Shown: positions 7,546 through 12,264 of the stretch, one piece after another
How the letters are laid out: every line of letters begins with the position of its first letter
How positions within the stretch are numbered: position 1 is the stretch's first letter
Made by a program: the position numbers and the translations under genes
NCBI GenBank assembly: GCA_900546605.1
Contig: URDV01000040.1
Span: 1-12,264, forward strand
DNA length: 12,264 bases
Direction of reading: 5' to 3'
Source: an uncultured Prevotella sp.
GTDB lineage: Bacteria; Bacteroidota; Bacteroidia; Bacteroidales; Bacteroidaceae
Notes under the pieces: generated by a model
Database searches by the model: none
Told to the model about the DNA's origin: nothing
What the model saw: the letters and a program-made list of their open reading frames with translations, nothing else

Positions 7546-7772
7546 ATGAAAGTTCAAAAAACTTTCATTTTCACTTCCGAACCGCAGCGTAACTTCGCAA
7601 AGCAAAGTACTGCAAGGTGAGAGAAGTGCAAAATGAAAGTTCAAAAAACTTTCATTTTCACTTCCGAACCGCAGCGTAACTTCGCAAAGCAAAGTACTGC
7701 AAGGTGAGAGAAGTGCAAAATGAAAGTTCAAAAAACTTTCATTTTCACTTCCAAACCGCAGCGTAACTTCGC
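7523..7772 (-). repeat. 87-bp tandem palindromic repeat array upstream of typA
   Basis: Units begin at 7523, 7610 and 7697. The third is cut off after the right arm (CTTCGC, ending about 7772), so 2.9 units are present. Period, architecture and junction (CTTCGCAAAGCAAAGTA) are the same as in the dut array, but the unit differs at 14 of 87 positions (about 84% identity), while units inside this array are almost identical (one G/A change in the third). The hairpin top is better paired than in the dut array: GAAAGTT-CAAAA-AACTTTC. The frame open across the array (7486-7779 on the minus strand) is a by-product of the period. The two arrays bracket typA in the same orientation. Confidence 0.94.
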
Positions 7773-7818
7773 GATACATGGCTTGTACAGAGAAAGCGAC
7801 TATACGGCCTACAGTTAC

Positions 7819-7875
7819 AAAAAAGATAAAGGGAAGCTATTCATATACACAATATGAATACTTCCCAGTTTATCT
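7819..7875 (-). terminator. Rho-independent terminator of the sigma-factor operon
   Basis: A long stem pairs 7824-7830 with 7869-7875, 7831-7836 with 7861-7866 and 7838-7846 with 7852-7860, about 22 bp with two small bulges (7837; 7867-7868) and the loop ACACA. On the minus strand it runs straight into six T residues (complement of 7819-7824). It lies about 300 nt after the DUF4252 gene and about 280 nt before the typA promoter. The plus-strand side lacks a T run. Confidence 0.85.
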
Positions 7876-8174
7876 TAGCAGCCTGTTACATTAAAAAGAG
7901 AACAGACATTAGTGTGAGAGAGAGAACTGAAACCCAATGTCAAAGCCCAGCTTTGAGGTTGTCAGCAAAAGGTTTGATTGTTTTATCAGCATGAAAGCAG
8001 CACAGTTAGATGCTTACCATCAGCATTGTTTTACGGCTTTGTTTTATCTCCTCAAGCCCCTATTAAGAGCGTCGTGATTGTTTTAAAAGGAAATTGTTGA
8101 AGGGCTGAGGGCCGCAGTTGTTATATATGTTTTGTTGGCGTGATTGTTTTCAATGTGTTGTGTAGTGCAAGGCG
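7876..8174. other. About 300 nt without a gene between DUF4252 gene and terminator
   Basis: No convincing coding frame is present. The longest minus-strand start-to-stop frame I could read is 27 codons (7909-7992). The octamer ATTGTTTT occurs four times on the plus strand (7977, 8025, 8077, 8143). A 13-nt match to the start of the dut-array unit (GTAGTGCAAGGCG) lies at 8162-8174. If the operon transcript continues to the terminator at 7819-7875, this is a long 3' untranslated region. Confidence 0.5.
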
Positions 8175-8651
8175 CTACATGTTAAAGAGTTGCTTTAGGA
8201 AGCTATCCGTCATGTTACCCGTCAGATTAATCAGTTGCAAGTGTCTGTCGTGTTTCATAAAGAGCACCATCTCAACTATGTAACGTCCTCGACGCCTTAC
8301 ATAGAGGCGTTTGCTCTGTCGTTGCGCATAAAGTTTGTAACGTGCTGCATTGCGCGTAGCCAACTTGAGCGCTTTGTTATAAAGCGGTGATGTTTCGTTG
8401 TCGGCCGTGTTATGCACCATGCGTATTGACTTCAACTGGCTGAGTACCTGTCGAGTTTGACTGTCGGACTCTACATTAGGCAATTGCATCATTCGCTCAA
8501 GCATAAGGGGCGAAACCGTAGTGCATTGCAACGAGGTGCCTTCAGCATAAAGTGCCATGAAACGCGAAGCAAAGTCTTGTTCACGTTGGGCATAACACCC
8601 TATGGCGGTGAAGAAGGTAAGCAGCAACGACAATAAAACTTTTCGTGTCAT
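8175..8651 (-). CDS. DUF4252 family exported protein
   Basis: A 158-residue protein with an N-terminal signal (MTRKVLLSLLLTFFTAIGCYAQ). It may be cleaved after CYA, or at the Cys of AIGC as a lipoprotein, although that lipobox is not ideal. The mature part (SRFMALYAEGTSLQCTTVSPLMLERMMQLP, then LLSQLKSIRMV-like and a basic KRLYVRRRGRYIVEMVLF segment) fits the DUF4252 family, small Bacteroidetes envelope proteins of unknown function that often follow an ECF sigma factor and its membrane partner. An earlier in-frame ATG at 8672 adds MQLLFLV. I prefer 8651, which gives a normal basic n-region. It is the third gene of the operon after the sigma factor and anti-sigma-like protein, 36 nt after the latter, so it may be a target or sensor component of the same response. 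This last point is inference. Confidence 0.8.
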   Translation of the reverse strand: MTRKVLLSLLLTFFTAIGCYAQREQDFASRFMALYAEGTSLQCTTVSPLMLERMMQLPNVESDSQTRQVLSQLKSIRMVHNTADNETSPLYNKALKLATRNAARYKLYAQRQSKRLYVRRRGRYIVEMVLFMKHDRHLQLINLTGNMTDSFLKQLFNM

Positions 8652-8687
8652 AACTAAAAAGAGTAATTGCAAGTGTGCGTTGTTGCA

Positions 8688-9236
8688 TTAATTATGGTTA
8701 CCTTCAGCAGGAGCTTTCATGTGCTTGCCATGGGTTGACGAATCGTTGATGGCTGTTTGAGCACCTTCCTTAAACATTTGCAATGTTTTCATGCTTGCCT
8801 CGTAAGCCTTTTGTGGGTCTTGGTAAGAATCTTTGTAGGCCGATTGGTTGTAGTCCCAACCTGCGGGGTTAGCATTTTGAGAGCCATTGAACGAATGTTG
8901 TGCAGCAGTTCCTAACAACGTAACTATGGCCACAGCAGCTGCAGCACGATAGAGCGGACGCAAGCGACGCACTAACGTAATATGTTCGGCCTTTATTACC
9001 TTATTATTACAAGGAGCCTCGGCTTGTCCTATGGCAGCAAGCACCTTTTGGTCAAAGGCTTCATTTAAGTGCAAGTTGGCCTGCTGTTGTTCATATACGA
9101 ACAAACTCTTGTAACGAGCCAACTCAGCGGGCACCTGCTCTTGGCTAAAAAAGGCCTTCAAGATGTCCTCCTCTTGGGGCGATGTTTCGCACTCCCAATA
9201 GCGAGCAAGAAGTTGTTCAATATATTTATAGTCCAT
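8688..9236 (-). CDS. Single-pass membrane protein, probable anti-sigma partner of the ECF sigma factor
   Basis: A 182-residue protein with a cytoplasmic N part of about 95 residues (MDYKYIEQLLARYWECETSPQEE, typical of Bacteroidetes anti-sigma-like proteins encoded beside ECF genes), one hydrophobic segment at about 97-112 (AAAAVAIVTLLGT) and an extracytoplasmic C part rich in Asn, Gln, Tyr and Lys (about 115-182). No classic zinc anti-sigma HxxxCxxC motif is visible, so sigma binding is inferred from topology, the ETSPQEEDILKAFF-type N-terminal pattern and gene order. Its start overlaps the end of the sigma gene by 11 nt, suggesting translational coupling and a fixed ratio of the two proteins. 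Confidence 0.75.
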   Translation of the reverse strand: MDYKYIEQLLARYWECETSPQEEDILKAFFSQEQVPAELARYKSLFVYEQQQANLHLNEAFDQKVLAAIGQAEAPCNNKVIKAEHITLVRRLRPLYRAAAAVAIVTLLGTAAQHSFNGSQNANPAGWDYNQSAYKDSYQDPQKAYEASMKTLQMFKEGAQTAINDSSTHGKHMKAPAEGNHN

Positions 9237-9738
9237 AATTCTCTATTTTTTCGTATTGTGTTTTGATAGCCTTACGTGCACGGTGCAGTGTTACCTTAAA
9301 GGCATCCTCTGTGATGTTCATGCATTGTGCAGCTTCAGCGTAACTCAGTCCCTCAATATCGCGCAATTGCAAGGCTGTGCGCAATTTTTCAGGCAAAGCA
9401 TTGAATAACTGATGAATGCGTTGCAAACGATCATTCTGTTCAAGCTTTTCATCAGGCGCCAAGGCTGAGTCAATGGTTTCAGGTTGTTCTGCCTCAACCG
9501 ATAGTGTGGCATGTTCACATCGTGCTACCCTATCGAGCGCCATGTTACGGCATATGGTTATGCAAAAAGCCTCAATGTTATTTACCTTAGCCAATTGCTC
9601 ACGCTGATTCCACGCCTTTATGAGCGTGTCCTGCGTGAGGTCCTCCGCCTCTTGCGCATTAAGTGTAATACGCAAACCCATGCGGTATATTTTGTCCTTG
9701 AGCGGGAGCAAGTCTTGCTTAAAGTCTATCTGTTTCAT
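9226..9738 (-). CDS. ECF-type RNA polymerase sigma factor (sigma-70 family)
   Basis: A 170-residue sigma factor holding only regions 2 and 4, as in ECF sigmas. Region 2 covers about residues 10-75 with the DLTQDTLIKAW core (33-43). Region 4 covers about 115-162 with LPEKLRTALQLRDIEGLSYAEAAQCMNITEDAFKVTLHRARKAI, the helix-turn-helix that reads the -35 box. A longer frame to 9795 (19 more residues) runs through the promoter and terminator palindrome, so MKQIDFKQDLL at 9738 is chosen. It is followed by the overlapping anti-sigma-like gene and a DUF4252 gene. A promoter of ECF shape, TGTAAC-N16-CGTCTA, lies just upstream, suggesting self-regulation. The signal and regulon cannot be told from the sequence. 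Confidence 0.93.
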   Translation of the reverse strand: MKQIDFKQDLLPLKDKIYRMGLRITLNAQEAEDLTQDTLIKAWNQREQLAKVNNIEAFCITICRNMALDRVARCEHATLSVEAEQPETIDSALAPDEKLEQNDRLQRIHQLFNALPEKLRTALQLRDIEGLSYAEAAQCMNITEDAFKVTLHRARKAIKTQYEKIENYGL

Positions 9739-9755
9739 TTTGGCTCTCTGTAATG

Positions 9756-9783
9756 TAGACGGGTAGAAACGAAAAAAGTTACA
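9756..9783 (-). promoter_or_regulatory. ECF-type promoter of the sigma-factor operon (likely autoregulated)
   Basis: On the minus strand TGTAAC (complement of 9778-9783) is followed by exactly 16 nt and CGTCTA (complement of 9756-9761). This is the common ECF pattern, an AAC-containing -35 box and a CGTC -10 box. The expected transcript start is about 10 nt before the sigma-factor ATG. It does not resemble the TTTG/TAnnTTTG housekeeping type. The TGTAAC lies in the 3' arm of the terminator hairpin at 9771-9803. Confidence 0.72.
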
Positions 9784-9803
9784 CCTTGGGTGCAACTTTT
9801 TTT
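9771..9803 (-). terminator. Terminator hairpin after the methyltransferase gene, overlapping the ECF -35 box
   Basis: A 14-bp stem with one A/C mismatch (9772-9785 with 9789-9802) closes on a 3-nt loop. Runs of six A and six T form its outer end on both strands, giving an intrinsic-terminator shape in either direction. In the minus direction it starts 4 nt after the stop codon of the methyltransferase. The descending arm on the minus strand reads GGTGTAACTTTTTT, so it contains the TGTAAC -35 box of the sigma-factor promoter. Confidence 0.75.
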
Positions 9804-9807
9804 CATT

Positions 9808-10959
9808 TTATTTTGTGCAATGTATCAAAACATGCTGATTATCAGCCCATGTGGTGGCAAAAATAAATTGGTCGCCTCCATCTTTTAGCTTTAATTTTTT
9901 GCGCACTTCGGCCACCGTAGCAGGAAAATTGCGTACGCTGATGTTCGCCTTAGGACAGTCTGTGCGCAACTGTTTGAGTTGTGCTTTGCTAAAGTTGGAT
10001 ATACCTACGATGCGAAACACACGACCCGGGAAGTTAGCCACCTCATGCTGTGCTACGTAAAGGTGAGTATTAGGGTGTAGCTTAGCCAACCCATAGTGTG
10101 CCGCTATACTCTTAAAGGCTCCTGCCTTCATTACTGCGGGGCCTGGTTCATAAAGGTATCCACTTAAGTCTGTTGCCAAGGTCACAGTTGCCACAGCCTC
10201 TTGTTCTTGCGTAAAGGCAAATGTGCGTTCCTCACCCTCGTGTGCATATATTATAGGTGTGGTGCTCACCTCGTCAGTAGGCAATGGCGCTTGAGCCAGC
10301 CCATGCAACACCAAGAGCAAATCCTTACATTCGCCACCAACTGCCACTACATGCACTTGTGCCACACCCTGCAACGAGCGTAAAGCTGCTGTAATGTCAA
10401 GCATAGGCGATAGCTTTATGACCACAAAGCGGGCTTTTGATCGAAGCATTGACTGTAATGCACACACATCGGGCTGACAGTCTTCAATCAATACTGTTTT
10501 ACGGCCTGCCCCATCACGCCGTGCGGGGTCTATGAAGAGTAAATCAGCTGCACCATTTTTCATTTGGCTCACAAATTCTACACCATCGGCATTCACCACC
10601 TCTGCCTCAGCCAGTCCGAGCAAGGGCAAGTTGTGACACGCGGCTTGGCACAGCACCATTTGGCGCTCAACATAGGTGGCATGGTTAAACAATGGTGCTA
10701 TGAATGAAAAGTCTACTCCCAAGCCCCCTGTCATGTCGACCATATACCTGCGTTGTTCTTGGGGTAGCAGTTGCGACACCACTTGTGCTTTATAGCGGGC
10801 AGCCAACTCACCCGAACATTGTTCAAGACATAGGTGATGGGGCACCATTATGTTTCCTGCTGCTGCCCAAGTGGGTAATTTGCTCTTTAAAGCAGCTGAA
10901 TAGTCTGTTGCAAGGGGGGTAACAGCGTGTAGCGTATTTTGTTTTTTCTTTTTTGCCAT
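9808..10959 (-). CDS. Class I SAM-dependent methyltransferase with THUMP-like C-terminal domain (PG_1098-like)
   Basis: A 383-residue cytoplasmic protein with a Rossmann-type methyltransferase core. Motif I is DMTGGLGVDF (75-84), the ribose-binding acidic residue is E98 in YVERQ, NADG (123-126) is the usual post-beta-3 acidic position, and motif IV is IDPARRD (143-149), followed by VIKLSPMLD (180-188). The last part (about 250-375: YEPGPAVMKAGAF, FPGRVFRIVG, NFPATVAEVRKKLKLKDGGDQFIFATT) fits the THUMP-like and ferredoxin-like region of the Bacteroidetes family typified by Porphyromonas PG_1098. An RNA substrate is suggested by that domain, but neither substrate nor position is known. It begins with MAKKKKQN 6 nt after the stop of the phosphodiesterase-like gene, so the two are probably co-transcribed. 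The terminator at 9771-9803 follows it. Confidence 0.88.
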   Translation of the reverse strand: MAKKKKQNTLHAVTPLATDYSAALKSKLPTWAAAGNIMVPHHLCLEQCSGELAARYKAQVVSQLLPQEQRRYMVDMTGGLGVDFSFIAPLFNHATYVERQMVLCQAACHNLPLLGLAEAEVVNADGVEFVSQMKNGAADLLFIDPARRDGAGRKTVLIEDCQPDVCALQSMLRSKARFVVIKLSPMLDITAALRSLQGVAQVHVVAVGGECKDLLLVLHGLAQAPLPTDEVSTTPIIYAHEGEERTFAFTQEQEAVATVTLATDLSGYLYEPGPAVMKAGAFKSIAAHYGLAKLHPNTHLYVAQHEVANFPGRVFRIVGISNFSKAQLKQLRTDCPKANISVRNFPATVAEVRKKLKLKDGGDQFIFATTWADNQHVLIHCTK

Positions 10960-10965
10960 ACCAAG

Positions 10966-12042
10966 TTATTTCATGCGGCCACCAGTTATGGGTTGCAACC
11001 ACCCCAAAATGGGGTAATGATCAGAGAATGGAACCGTTTTGTCCACCTTCATAGCAAAAGGCTTAAAATGTGACGAGCAGAATATGTTGTCAATGCGCAC
11101 ATAAATGGCATCGCGGTTAAACGAGCGACCTATGCCATTGCCTGTGGCGCGATAACAATCGGTAAGCCGGCTACACACTTGGTGGTGAGCGTAAGATATA
11201 GGAGTGTCGTTAAAGTCGCCCATGACAATAAACTTTTGTCCCGCATGCCTGTCAATAAAGGCCGCTAACGTATCGGCTTGTAAGGCTCTACGTTCACCCC
11301 CCGTAGCTATTTTTTGCAAAAGGGCCAATTTGCCATGAACTGCCTCTACTTCGTCAGGATTCTTCACCAAAGTGTGATAGCCATCGCGCTCATCCTGCGA
11401 CAAGCGCATCGACTCAAGATGTGCACTCACCACTATGAGCGTGTCGGCACGTCGGGGCAACAAGTAAAAGGCTACTGCGCCATTCGACTCTGAATGTGTC
11501 ACCACCTCTTGTTTCACCACAGGCCATCGTGACACTATGCCCACTCGGTTAGCTCCGACAAAGGCGGTAACAAAAGTATAGCCGCTGCGCTTAAACTGTC
11601 GTTCAATGCGCGAGGCTTCATCATCACTACGAAACAACACCTCTTGCAAGCAAGCCACGTCGGGGCGCTCTGAGCAAACATACTGCACCACTTCATAGTG
11701 GTTGCTATCTTGATCAAGTGCCCATGAGTCCCAACTCATGGTGTTATACGACAACACTTTTATAGCCCCCTTAGGCGGAGGCGATGTAAGATTTATGGGG
11801 CAGTACTCACGTAGTGAACCACAACAGCCCAACAAGCCTACCACACTAATCAATGCCAACTTAGGACGAAACAGCAAACAAAGCACTAAGCTCACCAATA
11901 CTGCCGCAACACATAATGGGAAACCTAAGCATATTACTGCCCAATACTTGCCCCAATGAGCAGGATTAACGTAGACCAAAGCTGAACAGCCCCACAGCAC
12001 TAACACGGACAGCCAACTGACAAAGGTGAGAATTTTTTTCAT
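10966..12042 (-). CDS. Endonuclease/exonuclease/phosphatase-family protein with N-terminal membrane helices
   Basis: A 358-residue membrane-anchored member of the EEP (exonuclease III/sphingomyelinase-like) superfamily. Three hydrophobic segments lie at about 4-25, 33-58 and 61-75, then the catalytic domain. All core motifs are present: LSYN (97-100, metal-site Asn), QEV (133-135, metal ligand E134), SAHLES (206-211, H208), GDFND (275-279, D276 and N278), RIDNIF (316-321, D318) and SDH (340-342, D341 and catalytic H342). It should therefore be an active metal-dependent phosphodiesterase or phosphatase. The substrate (nucleic acid, lipid headgroup or inositol phosphate) is not readable. Topology suggests the domain follows the third helix. 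It is upstream of the methyltransferase by 6 nt. No clear housekeeping promoter was found in the 220 nt upstream. Confidence 0.9.
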   Translation of the reverse strand: MKKILTFVSWLSVLVLWGCSALVYVNPAHWGKYWAVICLGFPLCVAAVLVSLVLCLLFRPKLALISVVGLLGCCGSLREYCPINLTSPPPKGAIKVLSYNTMSWDSWALDQDSNHYEVVQYVCSERPDVACLQEVLFRSDDEASRIERQFKRSGYTFVTAFVGANRVGIVSRWPVVKQEVVTHSESNGAVAFYLLPRRADTLIVVSAHLESMRLSQDERDGYHTLVKNPDEVEAVHGKLALLQKIATGGERRALQADTLAAFIDRHAGQKFIVMGDFNDTPISYAHHQVCSRLTDCYRATGNGIGRSFNRDAIYVRIDNIFCSSHFKPFAMKVDKTVPFSDHYPILGWLQPITGGRMK

Positions 12043-12063
12043 CTATATCTATTATGTATATTA

Positions 12064-12194
12064 AACGCGTTGACGGAATTAGTAAATAAGTTGACAAGTT
12101 TACGGGTTAACAGATAGGTGTATTGTCTACTTACTTGTTAGGTTAACGCGTTGGCGGAATTAGTAAACAAGTTGACAAGTTAACGGGTTAACAG
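12064..12194. repeat. Two 50-bp direct repeats built from RRGTTRAC-like octamers
   Basis: Positions 12064-12113 and 12145-12194 match at 47 of 50 bases, offset 81 bp. Inside each copy the sequence runs in 8-base steps, for example AAGTTGAC, AAGTTAAC, GGGTTAAC at 12169-12192 and AAGTTGAC, AAGTTTAC, GGGTTAAC at 12088-12111. More steps precede the second copy (AGGTTAAC, GCGTTGGC at 12140-12155). The repeats lie upstream of the EEP gene in a 222-nt region (12043-12264) that shows no gene, and may continue beyond the window. Confidence 0.85.
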
Positions 12195-12264
12195 GTAAGT
12201 TTGCCAAGTTTTTTAAGTTTCCTGTCATTCTGCTTTAACATAATAAATGGTGTAAAGCATACTT

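Noticed and set aside
5217..7772. CRISPR arrays
   Set aside because: Whole 87-bp units are repeated end to end with no unique spacers, and no cas genes are present.
5217..7772. Insertion sequence or composite transposon around typA
   Set aside because: No transposase, no terminal inverted repeats of IS type and no target-site duplication seen; the arrays are short and typA is a normal chromosomal gene.
7486..7779. 97-residue minus-strand open frame across the typA array
   Set aside because: Same reason as for the dut array; it also covers the typA promoter.
7909..7992. 27-codon minus-strand frame ending in FDIGFQFSLSH, vaguely like an outer-membrane protein tail
   Set aside because: It is too short, has a stop shortly upstream in frame, and nothing else supports a gene remnant.
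9739..9795. Upstream 19-residue extension of the sigma factor (MHPRCNFF...)
   Set aside because: It would run through the promoter and the terminator hairpin, and the sequence has no sigma-family character.

Overview
The window looks like chromosomal DNA of a member of the Bacteroidales, probably Prevotellaceae-like (genus not determinable from sequence alone). The reasons are Bacteroidetes-type promoters (TTTG-N19-TAnnTTTG), no Shine-Dalgarno sequences before the genes, and lineage-typical families (DUF4292 lipoprotein, DUF4252 protein, an EnvC-type LytM protein, a PG_1098-like methyltransferase). All nine genes are on the minus strand, so transcription runs from high to low coordinates.

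Read in the direction of transcription, the right part holds an endonuclease/exonuclease/phosphatase-family membrane protein (10966-12042), followed 6 nt later by a class I SAM methyltransferase with a THUMP-like end (9808-10959). They end at a terminator hairpin (9771-9803) whose 3' arm also carries the -35 box of the next promoter. Next is an ECF sigma-factor operon: sigma factor (9226-9738), membrane anti-sigma-like protein (8688-9236, 11-nt overlap) and a secreted or lipidated DUF4252 protein (8175-8651). It is followed by about 300 nt without a convincing gene and a strong terminator (7819-7875).

The centre holds typA/bipA (5682-7481), with its own terminator (5618-5653). The left part is one likely operon: dut (4771-5202), a TPR lipoprotein (2888-4738), a DUF4292 lipoprotein (1932-2801) and an EnvC-like murein hydrolase activator (373-1827). 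It ends at a strong hairpin terminator (274-319). This couples nucleotide-pool hygiene with envelope and cell-wall functions. The TPR and DUF4292 partners are envelope lipoproteins of unknown exact role.

The most unusual feature is a pair of related tandem arrays, both with exactly an 87-bp period. One lies upstream of dut (5217-5590, four full units plus a remnant) and one upstream of typA (7523-7772, nearly three units), so typA is bracketed by them. Each unit is a long imperfect palindrome. In both arrays the gene-proximal edge supplies the complete promoter of the gene, while every internal unit has the same promoter with one base missing from the -7 box. The two arrays are about 84% identical (14 differences in 87). 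At least eight of the 14 differences form four compensated base pairs, so the folded shape appears to be preserved.

Other non-coding structure comprises a G+C-rich REP-like element at the left edge (about 1-110) and two 50-bp direct repeats built from octamers at the right edge (12064-12194).
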